From positions 35,528 through 99,527 of the forward strand of contig CAZIYJ010000011.1 in NCBI GenBank assembly GCA_964543475.1: a DNA stretch of 64,000 nt. The letters run 5' to 3'. Positions 36,211 through 44,010 of the stretch are shown one piece after another. Both the position numbers and the translations under genes were made by a program. Source of the DNA: JAYSYM01 sp964543475 (lineage in GTDB: Bacteria; Bdellovibrionota; Bdellovibrionia; Bdellovibrionales; JAMPXM01). The notes below the pieces were generated by a model. It worked only from the letters and a program-made list of their open reading frames with translations. It did no database searches and was not told the DNA's origin. How positions within the stretch are numbered: position 1 is the first letter of the stretch; each line of letters opens with the position of its first letter.

Positions 36211-36693
36211 ATGAAACGTTTCGTAATGGCCTTAGCTCTTTTGATGATGACCGCTCCCGCACTTGCAAATGACGGTGGAGTAGCCGCTATCACAGTAGAT
36301 CAGATCAAGATGAAAGAACTCGATTCGAACCACGAGCTTAAGCGTAAAATCGCTAATCCAAATTTCGAAATTACCCTTTCTGGCGGAGAGGCAAAAAAGC
36401 TTCAACAAATCCTTCCATCAATGATCAGTGTCATCACTGCGATGCAGCCTGAACTAAAGAAACAATACGACGAAACATTTAAATCTCTCGGCATCATGTC
36501 TAATGCTTCAAACGGCGTTACTGCAAAACTCATGGGCATTACTTGCTCAGATGGAGAAGTGGTTTCAGGTAGCGACGGAAAAATGGCAATTCGAAAAAAT
36601 GGCAAAACTACTTGCACGATTTCGATCAACACCGGCTTACAAGCAGATAGCTTCGGAGACACGCAAGTTTTCGAACCAAAAGTTTGCCGTTAA
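36211..36693 (+). CDS. Small exported protein of unknown function
   Basis: 160 residues from ATG 36211 (GGAG six bases upstream; a start four codons earlier is less likely). Signal peptide FVMALALLMMTAPALA. Mature domain has two to three Cys near the C-terminus (GITCSDGEV, KTTCTISIN, KVCR). I do not recognise it. It is a single-gene unit closed by a strong terminator. Confidence 0.65.
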   Translation: MKRFVMALALLMMTAPALANDGGVAAITVDQIKMKELDSNHELKRKIANPNFEITLSGGEAKKLQQILPSMISVITAMQPELKKQYDETFKSLGIMSNASNGVTAKLMGITCSDGEVVSGSDGKMAIRKNGKTTCTISINTGLQADSFGDTQVFEPKVCR

Positions 36694-36720
36694 TCTAGAC
36701 CAATAGATCGATAAACCTTG

Positions 36721-36753
36721 AAAGCCTACTCGAGCCTTGAGTAGGCTTTTTTT
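36721..36753 (+). terminator. Rho-independent terminator abutting the next start codon
   Basis: AAAGCCTACTC pairs with GAGTAGGCTTT (loop about seven bases), followed by seven T that run directly into the ATG at 36754. Confidence 0.9.
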
Positions 36754-37053
36754 ATGTTTCGAAGCTTTCGATTGTTAGTACTACAGCTCCTTCTGATCTT
36801 CCTTGTCGCTGTCGTTTCAACTTACGACTTGCCCGACTTCTCGCAAATCAATCAAGACATTGCCCTCTTTCTTACCCCGTACGGAATCGCTCTTAATTTA
36901 TTTGATCAAACATCATTGCTTCGACCCTTTTACTTTGAACAGTCGCCGGGTCAGACTCAGCTCACTACCTTGAAAGTGTGGCTCCTTGGCTTTGTCTATT
37001 TGATCATGCTTTTAAATTTTAGTTGGATTATCAAAGGACTCAAGCGCCGATGA
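36754..37053 (+). CDS. Small membrane protein, 99 aa
   Basis: Two hydrophobic helices: about residues 5-24 (LLVLQLLLIFLVAVVSTYDL) and about 72-93 (VWLLGFVYLIMLLNFSWII), with a soluble loop between. No recognised family. The ATG follows the T-tract of the preceding terminator with no ribosome site, so expression depends on read-through or an unseen start (TTG 36772 is an alternative). Its stop is overlapped by the next gene's ATG. Confidence 0.55.
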   Translation: MFRSFRLLVLQLLLIFLVAVVSTYDLPDFSQINQDIALFLTPYGIALNLFDQTSLLRPFYFEQSPGQTQLTTLKVWLLGFVYLIMLLNFSWIIKGLKRR

Positions 37054-37442
37054 TGATGACGAAAATCCATTGGCAGTACCTCTATGTCTTTCTGCAATCG
37101 AACTTACTTGAAGTTCCATTCTATTATTTTGGTTTAAGAAGCCTTGCTCCGAGCTTATTGACGAGAAGCCTTTATGAATCAGAGCGAATTCTGTTTTTTC
37201 TTTGCGCGGTGACAGCCATCAACTCGGTCACCCATCCTGTCGTATTTTTTGGAATCATGAATCTCAAGGCGACCTATCTGCAAAACATTCTGATGGCAGA
37301 GGCTTTTGCTATTTTAAGCGAAGCGATTTTCATGTATTGGCTTTTAGATGTAAGTAAATTGCGAGCGATGGCTGTTGCAACGATTGCTAATTTGGTTTCG
37401 TGGCAACTCGCGCCCCTTCTCACTTTTAAACTCTTCTCTTAA
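37050..37442 (+). CDS. Polytopic membrane protein, 130 aa
   Basis: Starts at 37050 in an ATGATGATG run whose first ATGA overlaps the previous stop; about four membrane helices (for example ILFFLCAVTAINSVTHPVVFF and MAVATIANLVSWQLAPLLTF). I do not recognise the family. Coupled to the preceding two-helix protein, so the pair probably forms one membrane complex (inference). Confidence 0.6.
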   Translation: MMMTKIHWQYLYVFLQSNLLEVPFYYFGLRSLAPSLLTRSLYESERILFFLCAVTAINSVTHPVVFFGIMNLKATYLQNILMAEAFAILSEAIFMYWLLDVSKLRAMAVATIANLVSWQLAPLLTFKLFS

Positions 37443-37584
37443 CGCTTTCGTTTTAAATCTTTGGCGCGATGCTAGAGGCTAGTGATTAGTCTATTAAAGG
37501 TCGGTCTAGGTTCTCATTCGGCATTTTGGGGGAGGATAATTATTCGTAGAGAAATCCATCAAGGATGCATCTCAAGGAGTCATC

Positions 37585-38718
37585 ATGTTTACCAGAATAT
37601 TCGGCACCATAGCCCTAGCAGTTGCGCTTCTGCCCTCCCTGGCAGCGGCCCAAAACTTCCCATTTACGATCACACGCGATAGCGACGGAAAAATTGCAAA
37701 GATTGAACTACCTAAAAAGTCCAATTTAGATTTTGAATTGTCTGAAGAAGATGAGTTGCTGGCAGACTTAAAGAAATCATATATAGAATTCAAAGAATCA
37801 AAGACTTTACTCGCATCAGATTTTAGTCGGCTTGCTCCCGAGTCGAAAGAAGATCGAGAAGCCTACGCGAGAACAAAAGCATTTTTAAATAAGAAGTTTA
37901 ATCCAGAACTTCTCAGCGATGTGAATCTACAAAATGAAGTTGCTAAAGCAAAAATTGATTTAAAGAAAGCGCTCAGCCTTCGCCTGCTCGCCGCACCCTA
38001 TTCTCCTGCCTCTTTTGACGAAGCTCAGGCACTTGAGCACATCATCGATTTAATTTTAAAAGGAGCAAAACAAGTCATCAGCGTCGGTCCGGTTTTTGAC
38101 ATCTTCGAATTCGTTCTTGGCGAGTACATCGAGGCACTGAAGAGTCGACGCGAATTCTACCAGAATCAGTTGTTAGTAATCTTGGACAGTGACGACGGAT
38201 CTTTCACCAACGAAGAAAAAAGTTTGATTCGCTCTTCAATCTTCTACTCTCGCTTATCGTTAATTAAGTTAGGTGACCGAAAAGACGCCCGAAAACATTG
38301 GGCAACTTTTGGTGACAAAACACAGGAAAAGATCTCAAAAAAATGTAAAGGCTTTGTTGATAACGGCGACGCAGCTTACGGAAATTGCTTCAAGATAGAT
38401 GGTACCCAAATTCGCAATGGCTTGGTTAAGCGAAGCATGTTTGAAAAGAAACCTTCGGTTGCCTACGACGCCAACAAACCTTACAGCGTTCGAGACCTTC
38501 GAAGATTCCTGCTTTTAGCGAAGCTAGCAATCAAACTCGTTCCGGTTCCTGTCGTCGGAGGACCGATTAAGTCGGCACTTAGCAGCTGGATTAATAGCAA
38601 TTATGTTAACCAACGAAAATCCGAAGGACTTTTATTCGGAACACTAAAACAAGCTGGCGACGATAACCTAGCTGCTTGGATCGTTACTGGATCTGCTAAT
38701 CCCATTTTAATGAAGTAA
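37585..38718 (+). CDS. Exported protein of unknown function, 377 aa
   Basis: Signal peptide IFGTIALAVALLPSLAAAQ. The mature part is mostly helical and charged, with a hydrophobic stretch near 135-160 (AKQVISVGPVFDIFEFVLGEY) and a basic, hydrophobic segment near 310-330 (LAIKLVPVPVVGGPIKSALSS). I do not recognise the family. AAGGAGT precedes the ATG and a strong terminator follows. Confidence 0.65.
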   Translation: MFTRIFGTIALAVALLPSLAAAQNFPFTITRDSDGKIAKIELPKKSNLDFELSEEDELLADLKKSYIEFKESKTLLASDFSRLAPESKEDREAYARTKAFLNKKFNPELLSDVNLQNEVAKAKIDLKKALSLRLLAAPYSPASFDEAQALEHIIDLILKGAKQVISVGPVFDIFEFVLGEYIEALKSRREFYQNQLLVILDSDDGSFTNEEKSLIRSSIFYSRLSLIKLGDRKDARKHWATFGDKTQEKISKKCKGFVDNGDAAYGNCFKIDGTQIRNGLVKRSMFEKKPSVAYDANKPYSVRDLRRFLLLAKLAIKLVPVPVVGGPIKSALSSWINSNYVNQRKSEGLLFGTLKQAGDDNLAAWIVTGSANPILMK

Positions 38719-38738
38719 TTAAATCTAGAAGCTAAAAT

Positions 38739-38773
38739 AAAAAAGGAGCTGTTTGATTCAGCTCCTTTTTTTA
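38739..38773. terminator. Bidirectional terminator
   Basis: AAAAGGAGCTG and CAGCTCCTTTT form an 11-12 bp stem with a 7-base loop, with A-run and T-run flanks, between the 37585 gene (+) and the HNH nuclease gene (-). Confidence 0.9.
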
Positions 38774-38793
38774 TATGGTGAAAGACAAAGGTT

Positions 38794-39306
38794 TTACAAA
38801 CTCTGAGCGTAGTCGAAAATGTCGGGCGCTTTACCAAGATTATTTTTTGCCTCTCGAATTAGATCAATCGCCTGCGCCTGCCGAAGAACCCCGAGTGCCA
38901 TCTTCTCACATAGAACTTGTTCAAGCGGATCAGTCACTTCGTAAACACTTCGGTGCTGCGGCCAGAGGTTATTGCGATGATTACTTCCGCCCATGCAAAG
39001 TGGAATGTAATGATCGATTTTGAACGCCTGGCGATCCATCGACTCAATTCGATAGCCAAGTTTTCGATCGTATTCGGCGATGATTTCGCGCTTAAGCACC
39101 GAGTGCACATCGCGCTCACAGTAAGCAACTTTTTCGGGATAACGATAACGGCTAGGACTCTTACAAACTGACCCGGGAGTCATTGATTCGTTAGGGCCTT
39201 TCGGATATCTGCCGTCTTGACCAGCAAAAGAAACCGAAGCAACAAAGAGCATCACGAACAGAGAAGACAGAACGTTTCTCAAATTAACTCCCAAATAGAC
39301 AGGCAT
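38794..39306 (-). CDS. Exported HNH-family endonuclease
   Basis: About 170 residues. A hydrophobic signal segment (SSLFVMLFVASVSFAG) is followed by a domain with KIDHYIPLCMGGSNHRNNLWPQHR, the HNH motif with metal- and water-binding His and the trailing Asn and His. Paired Cys (SVCKSP, AYCERD) fit an oxidising compartment. A periplasmic or secreted nuclease could degrade foreign or prey DNA. I chose ATG 39306; 39336 is also possible and neither has a clear ribosome site. Confidence 0.75.
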   Translation of the reverse strand: MPVYLGVNLRNVLSSLFVMLFVASVSFAGQDGRYPKGPNESMTPGSVCKSPSRYRYPEKVAYCERDVHSVLKREIIAEYDRKLGYRIESMDRQAFKIDHYIPLCMGGSNHRNNLWPQHRSVYEVTDPLEQVLCEKMALGVLRQAQAIDLIREAKNNLGKAPDIFDYAQSL

Positions 39307-39467
39307 TAATGGTGCCCAGTAGAAACGCCGATCCATATTATCGGCTTATATTTGCGTAGCCACACTCGTATCGCAATTTGAGGTCTGAACTGTCAAACTT
39401 AATCTATGTAAAAATTGGAAAACTACGAAACCTTAACGAAGGAGTTACTTAATCACCCTATAATTAC

Positions 39468-40796
39468 TCAGTTTTTCGTCATTTCTTCATGGTGCCGAAG
39501 AGAACGATCCGAGGGCACGTCACCGCTAAAAAATCTATCGAGCCATGCAATTACAAGCTCCGAAACCTTTTCGAGCGCCCCTGACTCTTCAAACAAGTGC
39601 GAGGCATTTTCAACGACCTCAAGCTTAACATCTGCATGTTTAATTTTTCGAATCGCTTCGCGGTTGAGATCAAGGACCGAGGCATCTAAATTACCGACTA
39701 TAAAAAGCATAGGAATCGAGATGTCACCCAGTGCTTCGTCAGCAAGATCAACCCGTCCTCCACGGCTAATGACAGCAGTAATCTCAAGGTCTGAGTGTGC
39801 CGCCGCCTTAATTGCAGCCGCAGCTCCCGTACTTGCGCCAAACAATATGATCGGCAACATTTTTAAAGCGTTGTGCGCATGTCCCCAATTGACGACTAAC
39901 GACACTCGCTCTGCTAAAAAATCAATATCGAAGACGTTGTCCCTATTTTTTGCCTCTTCTCTTGTAAGAAGATCTGCTAAAAGTGTTGCGTAGCCCTGAC
40001 TCCCTAGCGCTTGGGCTACATACTGATTCCGTGTGCTGAGTCGGCCGCTTCCACTTCCGTGCGCGAAAACGATGAGCGCCTTAGCTCGCTTAGGAATTTG
40101 CAAACAGGCGCGAAGCTTAAATTCATCTACCGCAATCTCTACATCTTGCTGATCATTATTTAGTAGCGCTATGACCTCTGAATCTTCAACTTGATCAAAC
40201 TTTTCAAAGTGACTGCTGACCGAGAAAAAATGGTGCGGAACCCTGAGTACACAAAGTTCAATCTCTTCTCGCCTCAGAATCTCCATCGCTTGTCGACTGG
40301 CAACGGGAGCCGCAACGATGATTCGTCCAGCATCTTGCTCCCTGAGTGTGTTAATAGCCGCCTGAAGTGTTGACCCAGTAGCAATACCATCATCAACGAT
40401 GACACAAGTTCGCCCTCGAACATCTATAGGTCCACGAAAGGGTGTGTAGAGACTTCTTTTAATTTGGAGATGAGCAACCTCAGCTTGTGCAAGAGACTCG
40501 AGCGTCTCTTCACCTAAAAACTCCGAACTCTCTTGATCACTAATGAATACATGCCCCGATTCATTGACAGAGCCAATTGCGTACTCTGGCTGTTTCGGAT
40601 GTCCGATTTTGTGCACCAACAAAATATCAAGATCACCCTCTAGCTCTGTTGCAAGCACTTTGGCCATCGGAACAGCGCCTCGAGGAATCGCAAGAATCAA
40701 CGGGGTTTCACCTCGCAAATGCTCAAGCTCCGCTGCAAGCATGTGAGCTGCCTCTAGCCGATCTATAAACTTTTCTTCAAATGCCCCAGTTGCCAT
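39468..40796 (-). CDS. Phosphoribosyltransferase fused to alpha/beta-hydrolase
   Basis: 442 residues, two domains. The N-terminal half is a type I phosphoribosyltransferase: ILAIPRGAVPMAKVLA and the PRPP loop TCVIVDDGIATGSTLQAA. The C-terminal half is a dienelactone-hydrolase-like fold with nucleophile Ser in LFGASTGAAAA, acid Asp in FIVGNLDASVLD and His in ENASHLFEE. This fusion is known in several bacteria, function unsettled. Its leader has an 18-base tandem duplication holding the ribosome site. Divergent from a hemerythrin-type gene. Confidence 0.85.
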   Translation of the reverse strand: MATGAFEEKFIDRLEAAHMLAAELEHLRGETPLILAIPRGAVPMAKVLATELEGDLDILLVHKIGHPKQPEYAIGSVNESGHVFISDQESSEFLGEETLESLAQAEVAHLQIKRSLYTPFRGPIDVRGRTCVIVDDGIATGSTLQAAINTLREQDAGRIIVAAPVASRQAMEILRREEIELCVLRVPHHFFSVSSHFEKFDQVEDSEVIALLNNDQQDVEIAVDEFKLRACLQIPKRAKALIVFAHGSGSGRLSTRNQYVAQALGSQGYATLLADLLTREEAKNRDNVFDIDFLAERVSLVVNWGHAHNALKMLPIILFGASTGAAAAIKAAAHSDLEITAVISRGGRVDLADEALGDISIPMLFIVGNLDASVLDLNREAIRKIKHADVKLEVVENASHLFEESGALEKVSELVIAWLDRFFSGDVPSDRSLRHHEEMTKN

Positions 40797-40802
40797 GAAA
40801 AC

Positions 40803-40838
40803 ATCCTTGTTCGTTTGGATATCCTTGTTCGTTTGGAT
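40803..40838. repeat. 18-bp perfect tandem duplication in the leader
   Basis: ATCCTTGTTCGTTTGGAT occurs twice back to back (40803-40820, 40821-40838). On the minus strand each copy ends AACAAGGAT, so the Shine-Dalgarno of the 39468 gene is present twice; the copy nearer the ATG is properly spaced. Confidence 0.9.
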
Positions 40839-40976
40839 ACAGAGATCGTAGCTTGAATTTTTGCGCCGTCACCAGTTTAGAAATTATGTTCGAAACGAGA
40901 TATGAACTTTGCAAAATCGAGGCGATTTAGATCCGGTTTTCAATTAGCTTGCAGTTGCGCCAAATCAACTGTCGAA

Positions 40977-41004
40977 ACAAACAATAGGCGAGACAAACAA
41001 TAGG
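40977..41004 (+). repeat. 16-bp near-perfect tandem repeat in the leader
   Basis: ACAAACAATAGG is repeated at 40977-40988 and 40993-41004 with a 16-base period. The second copy continues as AGGAG, the working ribosome site of the 41014 gene; the first ends AGGCG. Confidence 0.85.
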
Positions 41005-41013
41005 AGTCCAAAA

Positions 41014-41553
41014 ATGAAAGCCACAATATACGACTTATTGAAAAAGGATCATCGCAAAGTAGAAGGCCTACTTGAGCGCTTAGTGCACTCAGCTGACGCT
41101 GACGATGAAACACGCACTAGCTTAATTAACCAGATTCGTGATGATTTGATTCCTCATTCGCGCGCTGAAGAAGCTGTTTTTTACAACTCACTGAGCGCAA
41201 TTCCTGAAGCGAAAGATTTAATTCGCCATGGTTACGCTGAGCACATGGAGGCAGAAACTCTTCTTCGCACTCTTCAAGGCTTAAATGCAGTTGATGCCGA
41301 GTGGACAACAGTTGCAAAAAAACTTCGCGACTCGCTTCTTCATCACATCGAAGAAGAAGAAGGTGAAATCTTTACTGCTGCGCAAGCCTTGCTAGCGGAC
41401 GAAGAAGCATTGTTGATGGGTGAAGCATTTACTGAGATGAAAGAAAAAATTGGCGATGGCGGTATTGTGACAAGTACCCTCGAGTTCGTTGCCAACATGA
41501 TGCCTCTACGGTTTGCGACTCCGCTACGCAACTTCCTACATAAGCCGCAATAA
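41014..41553 (+). CDS. Hemerythrin / HHE-domain protein
   Basis: 179 residues, helical. Candidate di-iron or metal ligands: His13 in LLKKDHRKVE, His50 and Glu in PHSRAEEAVFY, His72 and 76 in RHGYAEHMEAE and His110-111 with Glu in LLHHIEEEEGEIF, an HHE cation-binding pattern. Such proteins bind O2, NO or iron or repair damaged clusters. The C-terminal 30 residues are hydrophobic and positively charged. A strong terminator follows. Confidence 0.85.
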   Translation: MKATIYDLLKKDHRKVEGLLERLVHSADADDETRTSLINQIRDDLIPHSRAEEAVFYNSLSAIPEAKDLIRHGYAEHMEAETLLRTLQGLNAVDAEWTTVAKKLRDSLLHHIEEEEGEIFTAAQALLADEEALLMGEAFTEMKEKIGDGGIVTSTLEFVANMMPLRFATPLRNFLHKPQ

Positions 41554-41566
41554 GGTTTCTTAAAAT

Positions 41567-41599
41567 AAAAATGGCGCCAAAGATGGCGCCATTTTTTTG
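41567..41599. terminator. Bidirectional terminator
   Basis: AAAAATGGCGCC and GGCGCCATTTTT form a 12-bp stem with a 6-base loop and T-run; A-run on the left allows use from the minus-strand gene too. Confidence 0.9.
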
Positions 41600-41618
41600 C
41601 CTTTAAGTCTGACTGACT

Positions 41619-41849
41619 TTAAGCGGCTCTTCTACGTGGTCCCGCAAATTTAGCAAATTGCTCATGTCTTTGCGGAGGCTGATAACCTTTTTGGTCGGAA
41701 CGATAAGGATGCGGAGGAGACTGCTCCTTCTTTCGTTCTTTGTCCTGAAGAATTTGCCTAAAGATATTCAGAACTTTTTTGGGTTTACTAACTTTAGATT
41801 TCGGCTGTGGTTTGCGCTTGGCTGGAGACTTCTTTGATTTCAACGGCAT
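41619..41849 (-). CDS. Small, very basic protein
   Basis: 76 residues with about one third Lys/Arg, beginning LKSKKSPAKRKPQPKSK and ending in GPRRRAA. Disordered in appearance. An excellent ribosome site (AGGGGGAA) supports expression. It could bind nucleic acid or ribosomes, but the family is not recognised. Confidence 0.6.
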   Translation of the reverse strand: MPLKSKKSPAKRKPQPKSKVSKPKKVLNIFRQILQDKERKKEQSPPHPYRSDQKGYQPPQRHEQFAKFAGPRRRAA

Positions 41850-41910
41850 TACGTTCCCCCTATACCTTCGTCTCGGTAGAAACCGAGCAAAGGTAAAGAG
41901 TCGTATCGAT

Positions 41911-43038
41911 TTAGGCCGCGATTTGGATCGTGCGATAAGCCTTTACGTAGGCAAACCACTGGGCGCGCGCCATCTTGAATTCAATATTAGCTACTCGTGC
42001 TTTCGCTTTTAAGTCAGCGATCTGCCTTGTTGCGCTTTCTTGAAGCGCTATTGAACGTCGCGAATTTATATATTCGGTACGCATCACTCGCATTCTTACC
42101 TGAGCTTCCTCAACTCTTTGTTTCAAAGCGAGAACGCTTTCACGGCAAGCACCTTTAGATAACAAAATTTGCTCATCCATTCGAAGGCGAGCCTTCATAA
42201 TTTCTTCTTTTGAAACACGTTTGAGTCGAGATGCCAAACCGACAAACGAAAGTGAGCGAATCCACCACTTGGTGGGATCCCACTGATACCAACGAATGCC
42301 ATTACGGTAGTCAGCCTGGAACATATGATGGAAATTGTGATAACCCTCACCAAACGTGAGTACTGACAAAATAAAATTATCGCGTGCTGTGTTCTTATCA
42401 GTATACGGTTGGCGACCGAAGAAGTGGCAGGCTGAGTTGATCAAGAATGTAGAGTGATTAGAAACGACAACACGAAGTGCTCCGCCAAATAAAACTCCTG
42501 TCCAAAACCCAAGTCCAAACATCTCTGCAACTAACCCAGGAAGAATGAATCCAACAAACGACGCCAACAAGAAATAATATTTGTCCTGGAACATAATGAA
42601 CTTTTTCTTTTGAAGATCAGGGCAACCACGGACTTCATGCTTTGGATCTTCGTGAAGTAAAATCCAACCTAAATGAGCAAACCAAAAACCTTTATTAATA
42701 CTGTACGGATCATCATCAGAATCTACTTCACGATGGTGACGGCGGTGATCGGTACACCAGCGAATGATTGAACCTTGAAAGGCCCCGGCGCCAAAAAAAA
42801 CATAGAGCCATTCGATGATCGGGTGCACATCATAGCTTCTGTGCGAGAAGTAGCGATGATAACCACAAGTGATGCTCATATTACTAATAACGAAACTTAC
42901 AAAAAACAGGATGAGTGGACCCCAAGAAAATCCATACCGAGTGAAGTAAGTAATTAAGCCAACCGATGCTACGATCGGCACCGCTGTAAAGAAGATCAAA
43001 TTCACCCAATTAATTGGCCGAGCATTCGACTGATCCAT
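41911..43038 (-). CDS. Membrane fatty-acid (acyl-CoA/phospholipid) desaturase
   Basis: 375 residues from ATG 43038 with AGGAGGA upstream. The three His boxes of delta-9 type desaturases are present: HRYFSHRSYD, HRRHHREVD and GEGYHNFHH, among four hydrophobic helices. It introduces a cis double bond using O2 and a reduced electron donor. Residues beyond about 255 form an extra Ala/Arg/Glu-rich coiled-coil-like tail not needed for the core fold. Confidence 0.92.
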   Translation of the reverse strand: MDQSNARPINWVNLIFFTAVPIVASVGLITYFTRYGFSWGPLILFFVSFVISNMSITCGYHRYFSHRSYDVHPIIEWLYVFFGAGAFQGSIIRWCTDHRRHHREVDSDDDPYSINKGFWFAHLGWILLHEDPKHEVRGCPDLQKKKFIMFQDKYYFLLASFVGFILPGLVAEMFGLGFWTGVLFGGALRVVVSNHSTFLINSACHFFGRQPYTDKNTARDNFILSVLTFGEGYHNFHHMFQADYRNGIRWYQWDPTKWWIRSLSFVGLASRLKRVSKEEIMKARLRMDEQILLSKGACRESVLALKQRVEEAQVRMRVMRTEYINSRRSIALQESATRQIADLKAKARVANIEFKMARAQWFAYVKAYRTIQIAA

Positions 43039-43220
43039 TTTCCTCCTGAAAACCCTCATCTAAATAGTCACTGAAGTATAGCTGCCGTTGTTGATCACTC
43101 AACTGCGAAAACACCCAAAAGAACTAAAAAACGCAAACTGGACCAAAGCCTGATCAAAGCCCTCCAGAAGCATCTCATATTCGTTACAAACAGTGTCATT
43201 GCTCTATTCGACGCTGAAAG

Positions 43221-43511
43221 CTAATCGTCTCTTTTAATTAAGTGGTAACCAAACTTGGTTCGGACCGGAGGAGAGATTTCTCCTTTTCCCAAATCAAATG
43301 CTGCATCAGCAAATTCTTGAACCATTCGCGTTTTTCCGAAGTAACCGAGATCGCCACCATTTTTAGCTGAGGGGCACTTTGAAAATTTTTGCGCGAGCTC
43401 TTCAAAAGAAATGCCTTCACTTAATTTTCTCTCGATATCTTTCGCCTCATATTCATGCTCAACCAAAATGTGCCGTGCCTTGATACTTTTAGGTTTTGGA
43501 TTCTCTGTCAT
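43221..43511 (-). CDS. Parvulin-type peptidyl-prolyl isomerase
   Basis: 96 residues, a complete stand-alone PpiC domain: ARHILVEHEYEA, LAQKFSKCPSAKNGGDLGYFG and VRTKFGYHLIKRDD. No signal peptide, so it is cytoplasmic. It catalyses cis/trans isomerisation of prolyl bonds. It follows the HIT gene by 10 bases and has its own AAGGAA site. Confidence 0.92.
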   Translation of the reverse strand: MTENPKPKSIKARHILVEHEYEAKDIERKLSEGISFEELAQKFSKCPSAKNGGDLGYFGKTRMVQEFADAAFDLGKGEISPPVRTKFGYHLIKRDD

Positions 43512-43521
43512 ATTTTCCTTT

Positions 43522-43983
43522 TTAACTGTGCCGGGCCAAGTGCTTCTTCATTTCAGAAATAAATTTAGCATCTCTAGCCGGGTCAAAATTTTTGATTTCG
43601 TTTGAAGGGTACGCAACCGCTGCGCGCTCTTTTCGCTTCGCTTCTGGTTCATCATTATATCTTGGGATGATGTGAGAATGTAGAGCTTGCGCAACATTAC
43701 AAAGAGTTTCGTAGTTAATTCGATATGCCCCATTGATCTCAATGAGCGCATCGCCCACTCGGCAGACATCACGGAAATAGTTCATCCGAAGCTCTTCAGA
43801 CAAATCGTTGACACTAAAAACCACCGGATCAGCCAGCGTCATACAGTGACCCCGAGTCAACGGTTGCTCAGTCGCAACCACCCAACAAGTCTCTAGCTTT
43901 GCAATCACAAAAGGGTTCTCACCCTTTTGCGCCTTCTCAACAAACTCATGAATTACAGTCACCATCCCCAAAAGGTAGTTCAT
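43522..43983 (-). CDS. HIT-family nucleotide-binding protein
   Basis: 153 residues. The core motif AQALHSHIIPRY gives two of the three HIT histidines with aromatic/basic replacement at the third, and earlier segments such as FVIAKLETCWVV and ADPVVFSVNDLSEE fit the HIT fold. Members hydrolyse dinucleoside polyphosphates or nucleoside phosphoramidates. The incomplete HxHxH may alter catalysis. AAAAGG precedes ATG 43983; a second ATG at 43965 is possible. Confidence 0.7.
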   Translation of the reverse strand: MNYLLGMVTVIHEFVEKAQKGENPFVIAKLETCWVVATEQPLTRGHCMTLADPVVFSVNDLSEELRMNYFRDVCRVGDALIEINGAYRINYETLCNVAQALHSHIIPRYNDEPEAKRKERAAVAYPSNEIKNFDPARDAKFISEMKKHLARHS

Positions 43984-44010
43984 ACCTTTTGGTAGCGCAA
44001 CTGCGTAAAG

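Noticed and set aside
39415..39993. Plus-strand open frame over the phosphoribosyltransferase-hydrolase gene
   Set aside because: The minus frame carries full PRTase and hydrolase motifs; the plus frame is Ser/Ala-rich without a domain.
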